A DNA stretch of 64,000 nt, taken from contig CAMIAK010000011.1 of assembly GCA_946222885.1 (NCBI GenBank), positions 1 through 64,000 of the forward strand, read 5' to 3'. Positions 36,483-45,212 of the stretch are shown here, in pieces. Every line of letters starts with the position of its first letter. The stretch's first letter is position 1. Below the pieces are notes generated by a model. It was not told where the DNA came from and made no database searches. It worked only from the letters and a program-made list of their open reading frames with translations. This DNA is from an uncultured Nesterenkonia sp. (GTDB lineage Bacteria > Actinomycetota > Actinomycetes > Actinomycetales > Micrococcaceae). Both the position numbers and the translations under genes were made by a program.

Positions 36483-37079
36483 ATGGCTGACTCAGAAGAT
36501 CTTCCCCAGGCGTTCCCCCTCACCAGGCTTGAGCTGGTCGGCGCCGCCGTCGTAGCCCAGGAGCTGGAGATCTCACGGCGCGCGGCGGAGACCCTGATCT
36601 ACAGCGAGTTCGCCGGAACGCTCGACGGCGTCAGCCCGCCCACCGCTCATCTCAACCACCTCGGACGGCCGGTGATGAGCAGAGAGGCCCTGGACGCGCT
36701 GAAGGAGGTGCCGTTCGCCGCGGTGGACGCCGAGGCCGACCCTGTGGTGAACGTCCGGGTGCGCGAAGCCCGGCGCGTCGATGACAGCGACCGCACATAC
36801 ATGGGATGGCATCCGCGCCTGAGCGAGGAGGAGGCAGACCTGGCCACCAGCAGGTGGTGGCCGGTCCCCCGGCATGACGTCCTCGGCCATACGTTCCTGG
36901 TGACCGTGGCCGGGTTCGTCGCCCGCTGCGGACGCATCCAGGAGACGAGGACCGACCGGGGACGCATCGCCTACACCGTGGACTGGCAGGATCCGCAGGT
37001 CACCGGACAGTACCTGAGGCGGCGCATCACCACCCCGCAGGGCGGCTCCACGGTCTACCTCAGAGCGCGTCCCAGGTGA
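36483..37079 (+). CDS. Uncharacterised 198-residue protein
   Basis: I do not recognise this protein. The N-terminal part (TRLELVGAAVVAQELEISRRAAETLIYSEFAGTL) looks like a helix-turn-helix and is loosely similar to the start of DUF222/13E12 proteins. The rest is mixed alpha/beta with SRWWPVPRHDVLGHTFLVTVAGFVARCGRIQE, followed by a basic C-terminus. It is soluble, with no signal peptide. The 3' end overlaps the convergent amidohydrolase by 20 nt. The pairing with the divergent gene at 35941-36423 may be functional. Confidence 0.6.
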   Translation: MADSEDLPQAFPLTRLELVGAAVVAQELEISRRAAETLIYSEFAGTLDGVSPPTAHLNHLGRPVMSREALDALKEVPFAAVDAEADPVVNVRVREARRVDDSDRTYMGWHPRLSEEEADLATSRWWPVPRHDVLGHTFLVTVAGFVARCGRIQETRTDRGRIAYTVDWQDPQVTGQYLRRRITTPQGGSTVYLRARPR

Positions 37080-38601
37080 AGCGGCCGGCCAGCAGGGTGG
37101 CAGCCACGGGCATGGCCCGCAGCCTCTTCCCACCGTCGGCGAGCAGCTCCGGATCCAGCGGGTCATAGTCCACGACGGCGAGGTCAGCGACGTCGCCGGC
37201 CGCCACCTCGGTGCGTCCGCGGGTGCTCGCCGCCAGGGCCGAGACCGCAGAGATCCGCTGCTCCGGGTGCCAGGACTCCCGTCCGTCACGGCTGCGGGTG
37301 ACTGCTGCGGCCAGCGAGACCCAGGGGTCCAGCGGCGCCACCGGGGCGTCCGATCCCAGCCGCAGCCGCACGCCCGCCTCCTGCAGGCTGCGCAGCGCGA
37401 AGGCACGTCCGGTCCGCCCCTCCCAGAAGCGGTCGGCGACGTCGCGGTCGTCCATGGCATGCTCAGGCTGCACCCCGGCGGTCAGGCCCAGCTCCGCGAA
37501 GCGCGGGAAGTCCTGCTCGCGCACCAGCTGGGCGTGCTCGACGACGCCGCCCATCCCCAGAGACTCGAAGGTGTCCAGCACTGCGGTGTTGGCGCGGTCG
37601 CCGATGGCGTGGATGGCAGCCTCCAGGCCGCCGTCGCGGGCCGTGCGCATGATGGACTCCAGCTCGGAGATCGGCACCGCCTCCAACCCGCACGCATGCG
37701 GATGGGCGGGGTCCACCTCCGGATAGGGGTCCCAGCACCAGGCGGTGCGGGTGTTCAGCGAGCCGTCCACGATGACCTTCAGCGGGCCCATGGTGACCAG
37801 GCCGCGGCTCTCCAGCGGGTCGCCGCTCTTGACGCCGCGCGCCAGGGCAGACTCGAGCTTGTCCGGCCAGACCGAGACCTCCACGCGCAGCAGGTCCACG
37901 CCGTCGGCCACCCGCTGCGGCCACAGCGCGATGTTGTCGGTGTTCTCGAACTCCACGACGCCGACCACTCCCCGCCGGGCAGCGGCCTCGGCGGCCTCCC
38001 GGTAGTCCTGGACGGTCAGCTCGGTGGCGTTCTGCAGCCGCTCCATGGCCGGAAACCAGGCGTCCTCGCGCACCAGCCCGGAGGCGTCGGGCTCCACGCC
38101 GAGCAGCCGCGCCCCGGCGGTGCTGAGCCAGCCGCAGTGCAGGTCGCCGCTGATGAGCACCACCGGCTTGTCCCCGGCGAGGGCGTCCAGGGCCTCCACG
38201 CTGGGCTCATCCGGCCAGAGGCCGTCGCGGAAGCCATAGCCGACCACCGGCCGGCCGGCCGGGACCGGTCCGCCGTCCTGGGCCGAACCGACGCCATGAT
38301 CCGCCGTCAGCGCCTGCCGCACCACCTCGAGGACCTCTGTGGCACTTCCGGTGCCGCTGAGGTCCAGCCGCTGGCGCTGGGTGACCCACTGGGAGAAGTG
38401 CACGTGGTTGTCCCAGAGGCCGGGGATGAGGAACCGTCCGCCGAGGTCGCGGACCTCCGCGGGGGCGGTCGGTGCAGCGCCGCAGGCCGGAAGCTCCCCG
38501 GCGGGAGAGACGGAACGGACCACCCCGTCTTCGATCAGCACGTCGGAGCGGCCCTCCCGCTGAGGGAGGGAGGCGTTCTTCAGCAGCAGGGTCTCAGGCA
38601 T
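37060..38601 (-). CDS. YtcJ-like metal-dependent amidohydrolase
   Basis: A 513-residue amidohydrolase of the YtcJ/AepA type. The metal-binding N-terminal motif LWDNHVHFSQW, the central GDLHCGW, KVIVDGSLNTRT, the conserved AIHAIGDRANTAVLD, EHAQLV, and the late LRLGSDAPVAPLDPW are all visible. The family has unknown or varied hydrolytic substrates. It is coupled to the upstream PaiB-like gene by an 8-nt overlap, so both are probably made from the promoter near 39359. Confidence 0.9.
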   Translation of the reverse strand: MPETLLLKNASLPQREGRSDVLIEDGVVRSVSPAGELPACGAAPTAPAEVRDLGGRFLIPGLWDNHVHFSQWVTQRQRLDLSGTGSATEVLEVVRQALTADHGVGSAQDGGPVPAGRPVVGYGFRDGLWPDEPSVEALDALAGDKPVVLISGDLHCGWLSTAGARLLGVEPDASGLVREDAWFPAMERLQNATELTVQDYREAAEAAARRGVVGVVEFENTDNIALWPQRVADGVDLLRVEVSVWPDKLESALARGVKSGDPLESRGLVTMGPLKVIVDGSLNTRTAWCWDPYPEVDPAHPHACGLEAVPISELESIMRTARDGGLEAAIHAIGDRANTAVLDTFESLGMGGVVEHAQLVREQDFPRFAELGLTAGVQPEHAMDDRDVADRFWEGRTGRAFALRSLQEAGVRLRLGSDAPVAPLDPWVSLAAAVTRSRDGRESWHPEQRISAVSALAASTRGRTEVAAGDVADLAVVDYDPLDPELLADGGKRLRAMPVAATLLAGRFTWDAL

Positions 38602-39313
38602 CGGCTTCCTTCAGCTTCTCGGCGTTCACGCGCTCCACCCGATCGGCCAGCGCGGAGTTGGCATAGGGGCCCTCGCCGCGGAGCTGCCCGATGATGGTGC
38701 GCACCGAGGAGGCGGGCTTGTCCTGGTTCATCTTCTCCTTGGCCTCGATGTGGGTGACCCGCATCCGGAAGCCCGCTGTGCCGCGCACGATCCGCTGGGC
38801 GTACTCGCTGTTCTCCGCGGTGGCGTGCAGCAGATGGGGTTCGGGCAGCACCTGTTCGAAGTGCTCGACCAACCGGTCCAGGACGGCCAGGTTCTCGGCG
38901 TCGGGAAGGATCTCCGGGGTGCCGGAGAGATGTGCGGCGGCGAAGTTCCAGGTGGGGACATTGGGACGGTAGCCGTACCAGCCCGGGGAGATGTAGCCGT
39001 GCGGCCCCTGGATGACAGCCAGCATCGCATGGTGGCCGAGCTGGTGCTTCTGCTCATCAGGCCGGCCTACATGGCTGACCAGCACGACCTCCCCCTCCGC
39101 GCCGCCGCGCTCCGGGAAGACGTCCTCCTCCAACATGACCGGGTAATGGGAAGCCACCATGCCAGGGACAGCGCCTTCCCCCTGGGCGGCGCTCTCCCCC
39201 TGAACAGGAGGAACATGGGAGACGAAGGTGCACCAGGGGTTCTCCCGGATGAGCCCCTTCACCATGCCGATCAGCTCGGCGTCGTCGACGGCGTAGTCGG
39301 GGTTGTGCCGCAT
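38594..39313 (-). CDS. PaiB-like FMN-binding negative transcriptional regulator
   Basis: A 239-residue flavin-reductase-fold protein of the PaiB family. NPWCTFVSHVP and ASHYPVMLEED near the N-terminus, HAMLAVIQGPHGYISPGWY and VPTWNFAAAHLSG in the middle, and GFRMRVTHIEAKEKMNQDKP near the C-terminus match the family. PaiB of Bacillus affects protease and sporulation genes, but DNA binding is not well established. It is divergent from an M14 peptidase gene over a strong palindrome, which fits local regulation. Confidence 0.88.
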   Translation of the reverse strand: MRHNPDYAVDDAELIGMVKGLIRENPWCTFVSHVPPVQGESAAQGEGAVPGMVASHYPVMLEEDVFPERGGAEGEVVLVSHVGRPDEQKHQLGHHAMLAVIQGPHGYISPGWYGYRPNVPTWNFAAAHLSGTPEILPDAENLAVLDRLVEHFEQVLPEPHLLHATAENSEYAQRIVRGTAGFRMRVTHIEAKEKMNQDKPASSVRTIIGQLRGEGPYANSALADRVERVNAEKLKEADA

Positions 39314-39358
39314 GGAGAGCCCTCATTCCTCGGGTGGTGTCCGAAACCGATAAAAGGT

Positions 39359-39402
39359 GTCCTATATAGAACAAAAACTAGTACTTTCATTCTATATAGG
39401 AC
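39359..39402. promoter_or_regulatory. 44-bp operator-like palindrome between paiB-like and peptidase genes
   Basis: GTCCTATATAGAA (39359-39371) and TTCTATATAGGAC (39390-39402) are perfect 13-bp inverted arms with an 18-nt spacer. Each arm contains the self-complementary octamer CTATATAG, and the spacer holds ACTAGT. Centre-to-centre distance of the octamers is 30 bp, about three helical turns, which suits two dimers on one DNA face. The TATATA cores could also supply -10 elements. Confidence 0.8.
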
Positions 39403-39457
39403 GATGCTAATCTCTCAGAACAGCTCGCGCCATCCCGATGAGGGGAGTTCCTTCCTG

Positions 39458-40870
39458 ATGTCTGTCCCAGCTGTGTCCGGCAGCCTGTCCGCCCCAGCAG
39501 CTGAGGAGATCCTCTCCCGCGCCGCGGCCCTCCCCGAGCTGACCGGCTACCCCACCGTGGATGAGCTCATCGCCGAGTTCGAGTCCCTCCGCAGCGCCCA
39601 CCCGGAGCTGATCAGCGTCCAGCGCATCGGCACCAGCCGGCTGGGCGAGCCCATCCCGCTCTACACCGTAGCGGGAGGCGACCTCTCCGGCCTGCTGGTC
39701 GGCGGAGTCCACCCCAATGAGCCGATCGGCTCCTGGACCCTGATCCACCTGCTCCGCGAGCTGACCTCCGACGCCGGGCTGCGGGACTCGCTGAACACCA
39801 CCTGGCGCATCATCCCCTGCGCAGATCCGGACGCCATGCGCCTGAACGAGGGATGGTTCCGCTCCCCGGAGGACCGTGAGACCTACTTCCGGAACTTCTA
39901 CCGGCCCGCCGGAGGCGAACAGGTCGAGTGGACCTTCCCCTTCTCCTATAAGAACGCCTATTTCGACGCCATGCTCCCGGAGACCCAGGCCCTCCAGAGG
40001 GCCATCGACGTCGCCCGGCCGGACTTCTACGTCCCCCTGCACAATGCGGAGGCCGGCGGTGCGTACTACTACCTCTCCGAACCGGTCCCGGAGCTCTACG
40101 GGATCCTTCACCGGCTTCCCGAGAACCTGGGGATCCCGCTGCACCGCGGGGAGCCGGAGGCCGCCCACTTCACCGTGCTGGCGCCGGCCATCTTCGAGAT
40201 GGGAACCCTGGAGGACGTCTACGACTGGATGGAGGGGCTGGACATGGACCCCGCCCCGCTCAGCGCCGCCGGTGAGGCCTCCACCAGCTATGCCCGCCGC
40301 TACGGGACGCTCTCGCTCATCGCCGAGCTCCCGCTGTGGAGCAGCCCGGAGGCCGATGACACCACGGAGACCGACGCCGTCTACGCCGAGCTGCTGCGCT
40401 CTGCAGGGTCCGAGCTCTCCGCCTCCGGACGCCGGCTGACCGGACTGCTGGAGCGGGCGGAGCAGCATCTGCGGCTGGACACCCCCTTCCTGCGGGCCAG
40501 CCGGTCCTTCCTGCCCGCAGTGGAGCGCGCCGGCGCCGCCCAGCAGGCACGCGGGGAGCAGGAGGAGAACCGGCGTCCGGCCACCGTCTCCGAGGCGGCC
40601 GGGCTTCAGGGCATCCTGCAGATGTTCCGGCTGCGCTTCGGCGGGATCTTCCTGCGCGCGCTGCAGGCCGAGACCTCTGCAGGCACCGCCTCCGCGGAGC
40701 TTCGGCGCATCACCGGGGAGATGGAAGCCCTGTTCTCCGAGTGGCTGACCGCCTCCGAGGGCGCCGACGCCGGCCACAACCGTGAGCTCCCGGTCCGGGA
40801 CGTCGCCGGTCTGCAGTACGGAGCCGTCCTGGCACTGGCGCAGCACTGCCTGGCCCGCCGCGCCGGCTGA
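39458..40870 (+). CDS. M14-type zinc carboxypeptidase-like protein
   Basis: About 470 residues from ATG 39458 (MSVPAVSG), preceded by AGGGGAG; an ATG at 39404 would directly abut the palindrome. Zinc ligands are seen in GGVHPNEPIG (His and Glu) and in VPLHNAEAGG (His). A likely catalytic Glu lies in FEMGTLEDVYDW. No signal peptide is visible, so it may act in the cytoplasm. The C-terminal 200 residues are helical and not part of the usual M14 fold. Confidence 0.82.
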   Translation: MSVPAVSGSLSAPAAEEILSRAAALPELTGYPTVDELIAEFESLRSAHPELISVQRIGTSRLGEPIPLYTVAGGDLSGLLVGGVHPNEPIGSWTLIHLLRELTSDAGLRDSLNTTWRIIPCADPDAMRLNEGWFRSPEDRETYFRNFYRPAGGEQVEWTFPFSYKNAYFDAMLPETQALQRAIDVARPDFYVPLHNAEAGGAYYYLSEPVPELYGILHRLPENLGIPLHRGEPEAAHFTVLAPAIFEMGTLEDVYDWMEGLDMDPAPLSAAGEASTSYARRYGTLSLIAELPLWSSPEADDTTETDAVYAELLRSAGSELSASGRRLTGLLERAEQHLRLDTPFLRASRSFLPAVERAGAAQQARGEQEENRRPATVSEAAGLQGILQMFRLRFGGIFLRALQAETSAGTASAELRRITGEMEALFSEWLTASEGADAGHNRELPVRDVAGLQYGAVLALAQHCLARRAG

Positions 40871-40878
40871 GGCGCAGT

Positions 40879-40918
40879 CGGGCCCCGACAGCCGGATCCT
40901 CTCCGCCGCCGGGGCCCG
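40879..40918. terminator. 8-bp perfect inverted repeat between convergent genes
   Basis: CGGGCCCC (40879-40886) and GGGGCCCG (40911-40918) flank 24 nt, between the peptidase stop at 40870 and the binding-protein stop at 40942. No T-tract; low-confidence bidirectional terminator. Confidence 0.45.
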
Positions 40919-40941
40919 TCCTCGCTGAGAGACGCTCAGGC

Positions 40942-41979
40942 TCACTCCACCTCGGCCGCGGCCTCCTGGAGCTGCGGGGTGAGCTCCTCCAGCACCACCG
41001 GGATGCTCAGCGCGTTCCCGGCGGCGAAGGCGGCCTGCAGGTCGCTGTCCGGATCGATGAACACCGCCCGCTCATCCTCCACCACGTCGAGGGAGTTAAG
41101 CAGCGGGTCCCCGGTGAGCTCTTCATAGGTCCAGCCGGAGGCGAAGAAGACGCCGATGTCCGCGTTGAAGACCTCCACCTGCTCCTCGGAGACGTCCACG
41201 AAGTAGGCGTCGGAGTCGCCCACTGCCGTCTCCGCCTCCGAGTAGAGCTCGAAGCCGAGCTCCTCCAGGATCCGCCAGCGCATGTCCTGCCCCACGTTGA
41301 GGCCGAACTGCTCCGCGCCCTTGCCGGCGGAGACGGCGGTGAGCTCGGAGAACTCAGGGTTCTCCTCCGCGTAGGAGGCCAGCTCCTCCTCCACATCGGC
41401 GATGAGCTGCTCGCCCTCCTCCGGCACGCCCAGGGCTTCGGCGATGAGCTCGACCTGGTGGTCCCAGCCCGGCATCCAGGGCGCGGCGCCCTCCGGGCCG
41501 GACACGGTGGGGGCGATCCCGCTGAGCCGGTTGTGGGTGGCCTCGTCGTAGTCGGAGTTGACGTTGAGGATGACGTCGGGGGCCAGGGACTGGATGAGCT
41601 CGAAGTCGTAGTCCTCTCCGGCGGCACCGATGTAGGTGGGCTCCTCCTCCACCAGGTCCACCGCCCAGGGACCCACGCCGTGGTTCTCCTCCCCCATCCA
41701 CATCCAGTCATAGACTCCGGCCGGCTGGGCGCCCAGGGCGAGGGCGACCTCGGCGTCGGAGCGCCCCAGCGCGACGACGGTCAGCTCGCCGTCCTCCGGT
41801 GCCTCCACCTCTGCAGTGCCGAAGCGGTGCTCCACGGCATGGGTGCCCTCTCCGCCCTCTCCCCCGGTGTCGGCGTCGCCGTCTCCGCCGCAGGCGGTCA
41901 GCCCCAGCACGGCCGCCGCGGCGATGCCGGTCCAGGCATGGGTACGGAACAGGGACTTCTCATCGGTGCGGGTGTTCAT
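40942..41979 (-). CDS. Iron-siderophore ABC transporter binding lipoprotein (module 2)
   Basis: About 345 residues from ATG 41979 (MNTRTDEKS), with a GAGGAG site upstream. It has a signal peptide and lipobox LTAC followed by a Gly/Asp-rich linker. The FecB-like pattern GELTVVALGRSDAEVALALGAQPAGVYD and LIQSLAPDVILNVNSDYDEATHNRLSGIA closely parallels the module 1 binding protein. Last gene of the permease-permease-ATPase operon, 91 nt after the ATPase stop. Confidence 0.92.
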   Translation of the reverse strand: MNTRTDEKSLFRTHAWTGIAAAAVLGLTACGGDGDADTGGEGGEGTHAVEHRFGTAEVEAPEDGELTVVALGRSDAEVALALGAQPAGVYDWMWMGEENHGVGPWAVDLVEEEPTYIGAAGEDYDFELIQSLAPDVILNVNSDYDEATHNRLSGIAPTVSGPEGAAPWMPGWDHQVELIAEALGVPEEGEQLIADVEEELASYAEENPEFSELTAVSAGKGAEQFGLNVGQDMRWRILEELGFELYSEAETAVGDSDAYFVDVSEEQVEVFNADIGVFFASGWTYEELTGDPLLNSLDVVEDERAVFIDPDSDLQAAFAAGNALSIPVVLEELTPQLQEAAAEVE

Positions 41980-42070
41980 GCTTCTCTCCTCTTTCAGGTG
42001 CGCGGTTTTTGGGTGTGCAGGACCAGGGCAGGTGATGCTCACAGGTTCCGGGCGGGCGGCCCCGGCGGGG

Positions 42071-42916
42071 TCAGGCGGGGGTGGGAGCCTTCGGGATCAT
42101 CAGCGGCTTGCCGGTCTCCGGATCTTCGATCACGCGTGAGTCGACGCCGAAGACCTTCCGGATGTTCTCCTCGGTGCCCACCTCATGCGCGCTGCCCTCG
42201 GCGACGATCCGGCCGTCCTTCATCGCGACGATGTGGGTGGCGTAGCGCAGCACCTGGTTGATCTCATGGAGCACCGCCACCAGCGTGCGGCCTTCGCGCT
42301 GCAGGCGGGCGCAGAGCTCGAGGACCTCGATCTGGTGGGCGATGTCCAAGTAGGTGGTGGGCTCGTCCAGCAGCAGCAGCGGCGTCTCCTGGGCCAGCGC
42401 CATGGCGATCCAGGCGCGCTGGCGCTGACCGCCGGAGAGCGCGTCCACCTCCCGGGTGGCCAGGTCGGTCATCTGGGTGTCCTCCAGCGCCTGGCGGACG
42501 GCCTCCTCATCCTCGGAGCCCCAGCGCTTGAACATGCTCTGATGCGGGTGGCGGCCGCGGGAGACCAGGTCGGAGACCGTGATCCCGTCCGGGGCGATGG
42601 AGGACTGCGGCAGCAGCCCGACGGTGCGCGCCAGCTCCTTGGTGGGGATGGAGGAGATGGAGGCGCCGTCGAGCGTCACCTGCCCGGAGGAGGGCTTGAT
42701 CAGCCGGGCCAGGCTGCGCAGCAGGGTGGACTTCCCGCAGGCGTTGGGGCCCATGATCACGGTGAAGGACCCGTCCGGGATGGCCAGGTTCAGGTCTTCG
42801 AGGACCTTGCGCTCGTCGTAGCCGGAGCTCAGGCCGTTCGCCGAGAGGCGGGAATCCTTCATAGGTGCTTCCTCAGCTGTCGAAAGGGAGGTGTCGCTCT
42901 CCATTATCTGTGTCAT
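42071..42916 (-). CDS. Siderophore ABC transporter ATPase
   Basis: A 281-residue FecE/FepC-type ATPase. Walker A is GPNACGKST (with Ala-Cys in place of the more usual residues between Asn and Gly), signature LSGGQRQRA, Walker B LLLLDEPT, and the switch His in LHEINQ. It overlaps the permease by ATGA. It is the only iron-type ATPase in the window and may also serve the module 1 permeases. Confidence 0.94.
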   Translation of the reverse strand: MTQIMESDTSLSTAEEAPMKDSRLSANGLSSGYDERKVLEDLNLAIPDGSFTVIMGPNACGKSTLLRSLARLIKPSSGQVTLDGASISSIPTKELARTVGLLPQSSIAPDGITVSDLVSRGRHPHQSMFKRWGSEDEEAVRQALEDTQMTDLATREVDALSGGQRQRAWIAMALAQETPLLLLDEPTTYLDIAHQIEVLELCARLQREGRTLVAVLHEINQVLRYATHIVAMKDGRIVAEGSAHEVGTEENIRKVFGVDSRVIEDPETGKPLMIPKAPTPA

Positions 42917-44028
42917 GCCGCTTTTCTCCTGCGTCCGAATCCGATGAGAAGCCAGATGAGGTAGGCGCCGCCCAGGCAGAGGGTGACGACGCCGACCGGG
43001 GGTTGGACCGGCAGGAGGTCCAGCCGGGTGATGAGGTCGCTGAGGGTCAGCAGCAGCGCGCCCATGACGGCCGCCGGCCCGATCTGCACCGAGGAGGAGC
43101 GGGTGAGCCGCATGGCCAGCTGGGGAGCGACCAGCGCCACGAAGGCGATGGGACCTGCCGCCGCGGTGGTCAGGGCCACCAGCACCACCGCGCCGAGCAC
43201 CATGACCAGCCGGGTCTTCTCGGTGCGGATGCCCAGACCCTGGGCGGGGTCGTCGCCCATCTCCATCAGGGTGAGGTCACGCTGCTTGGCGGCGAAGAGC
43301 GGGATGATCAGCGCCAGTGCCACCGCCAGCGGCAGCACATGGGTCCAGGTGATGTCGTTGACGCTTCCGGCACCCCAGACGGCCGCCGACATCGCCTCCT
43401 CCACCTCCATGGTGGTCAGCAGGTAGGTGTTGACGGCGTCGAGCAGGATGGTCATCCCGATGCCGACCAGGATGATCCGCAGCCCGGAGACGCCCCCGCG
43501 CCAGGCCAGGAAGTAGATGATCACACCGGTCCCGACGCCGCCGATGATGGCCCCCAGCGGGGTCATCCACATACCGGTGAAGCCGAACAGCGCCACCAGC
43601 AGAGCCCCGGTGTAGGCCCCGGTGCCGAAGCCGATGATGTCCGGGCTGCCCAACGGGTTCCGGGTGATGGACTGGAAGACGGCTCCGGCCATGGCCAGCG
43701 CGGCTCCGCCCAGCAGGGTGAAGACGATGCGCGGCAGCCGCCACTCCAGGATGACCCGGGCGGTCCCCTCGTCGGCCTGGCCGAGCAGCGAGGCAGCGAC
43801 GTCGGAGGCGCCGAAGGCCGAGGTCCCGGTGAGCATGTTCCACCAGCCCACGGCCAGGGCGGTCAGGCCCAGGAGCACGGTGACCAGCACCGCCCGGAGG
43901 TCCACCCGGGTGGACAGCGGGCCGAGGTTCAGCATCCGGGAGCGGCCGGTGAACAGCGGGGCCCGGGCAGGCGCGGTGGTGCCCTCCGGCGTCGTGCTCT
44001 GCACGGTGGATGTGGTCGTGGCGGTCAC
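42913..44028 (-). CDS. FecCD-family siderophore permease (module 2, second subunit)
   Basis: A 371-residue permease with VILEWRLPRIVFTLLGGAALAMAGAVFQSITRNPLGSPDIIGF, DDPAQGLGIRTEKTR and GPIAFVALVAPQLAMRL. It is linked by 4-nt overlaps to both the upstream permease and the downstream ATPase. Confidence 0.93.
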   Translation of the reverse strand: MTATTTSTVQSTTPEGTTAPARAPLFTGRSRMLNLGPLSTRVDLRAVLVTVLLGLTALAVGWWNMLTGTSAFGASDVAASLLGQADEGTARVILEWRLPRIVFTLLGGAALAMAGAVFQSITRNPLGSPDIIGFGTGAYTGALLVALFGFTGMWMTPLGAIIGGVGTGVIIYFLAWRGGVSGLRIILVGIGMTILLDAVNTYLLTTMEVEEAMSAAVWGAGSVNDITWTHVLPLAVALALIIPLFAAKQRDLTLMEMGDDPAQGLGIRTEKTRLVMVLGAVVLVALTTAAAGPIAFVALVAPQLAMRLTRSSSVQIGPAAVMGALLLTLSDLITRLDLLPVQPPVGVVTLCLGGAYLIWLLIGFGRRRKAA

Positions 44029-45098
44029 AGGTCACGCACCTCCCGGCGGCGGGTCAGGTAGATCAGGACAGGTGCGCCGACGAAGGCGGTCACCACTCCC
44101 ACCGGCAGCTCGGCGGCCACGATCAGGCGGGCCAGGATGTCGGCGGAGAGCATCAGCACCGGGGCGGCCAGAACGCTGAGCGGCAGCAGCCACCGGTAGT
44201 CCGGGCCCACCACCATCCGCAGCGCATGCGGGACGATGAGCCCGATGAAGGTCAGCGGCCCGGCGGCGGCGGTGGCCGCGCCGCAGAGCAGCGTGATGGC
44301 CAGCAGTCCGACCACCCGGGTGATCATCGGCCGGCCGCCGAGAGCGACGGCGGCGTCGTCGCCGAGGCTGAGCGCATTGACCGCCCGGGGCAGCAGCAGC
44401 GCGATGACCAGGCCGATGAGGATGAAGGGGAAGACGGTCTCCAGCTCAGAGAAGGAACGTCCCTGCAGGGAGCCCGCAGCCCAGAATCTGATGCGGTCGA
44501 AGACCTCCGGCATCGAGAGCGTGATCGCCAGACTCACCCCGGAGAAGACTGCGGCCAGAGCGACGCCGGTCAGCACCAGTTTGGCCGGGCTGCCGGCGCT
44601 GTATCCGGTGGAGCCGATCACGTAGACCACCACTGAGGTGATGAGTGCTCCCAGCAGGGCCAGCCAGACGTGCCCGGCACCCAGGGAGGATCCCATCACT
44701 GCGGAGCCCAGCACCACGGCGAGCATCGCCCCGGCGTTGACGCCGAGCAGGCCGGGGTCGGCCAGCGGGTTACGGGTCAGCGCCTGCATGAGTGCTCCGG
44801 CCACGCCGAGGGCGGCGCCGACCAGGATCGCCAGGACGGTGCGCGGCACCCGCCGGTCGAGCATCAGTATTTCGTCTGTGTTACGATCTTCTCTCGGAAC
44901 TGCGTCGCCGAAGATGCTGTTCCTGAGGATCTCGAAGGCCGTTCCCGCTGAGATGCTGCCGGAGCCCACGAAGAGGCTCAGCACGCTGAGCGCGAGGAGC
45001 AGGACGAGTCCGCCGAGGACGACATAGAGTCGCCTCCGGCCGATATGGATCTGTCTGGGTGCGACGGATGTCTCCGCCGCCTGGGTGTCAGCCGTCAT
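44025..45098 (-). CDS. FecCD-family siderophore permease (module 2, first subunit)
   Basis: A 357-residue permease with LMLDRRVPRTVLAILVGAALGVAGALMQALTRNPLADPGLLGVNAG, LGDDAAVALGGRPMITR and GPLTFIGLIVPHALRM. First gene of the module 2 operon. The 114-bp promoter region carries an inverted repeat at 45169-45191. Confidence 0.93.
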   Translation of the reverse strand: MTADTQAAETSVAPRQIHIGRRRLYVVLGGLVLLLALSVLSLFVGSGSISAGTAFEILRNSIFGDAVPREDRNTDEILMLDRRVPRTVLAILVGAALGVAGALMQALTRNPLADPGLLGVNAGAMLAVVLGSAVMGSSLGAGHVWLALLGALITSVVVYVIGSTGYSAGSPAKLVLTGVALAAVFSGVSLAITLSMPEVFDRIRFWAAGSLQGRSFSELETVFPFILIGLVIALLLPRAVNALSLGDDAAVALGGRPMITRVVGLLAITLLCGAATAAAGPLTFIGLIVPHALRMVVGPDYRWLLPLSVLAAPVLMLSADILARLIVAAELPVGVVTAFVGAPVLIYLTRRREVRDL

Positions 45099-45168
45099 GG
45101 GATGGGCCTCTCACAGGTGCGAGCTATTGGCTCATAAACCTAGACCAGCCCCACACGTAGCGCAATCA

Positions 45169-45191
45169 CGACATTACGACAGGTTATGTCG
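45169..45191 (-). promoter_or_regulatory. Inverted repeat upstream of siderophore operon 2
   Basis: CGACATTA (45169-45176) and TTATGTCG (45184-45191) are inverted 8-nt arms with one mismatch and 7 nt between them, about 70 bp before the first permease codon. AraC-type activators encoded behind this operon are the natural candidates to bind. The motif is short and could be chance. Confidence 0.4.
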
Positions 45192-45212
45192 CATCCGTGC
45201 CATCTCCAGCTG

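Noticed and set aside
38750..39457. N-terminal extension of the M14 peptidase
   Set aside because: It runs antisense through the PaiB-like gene and through the operator palindrome.
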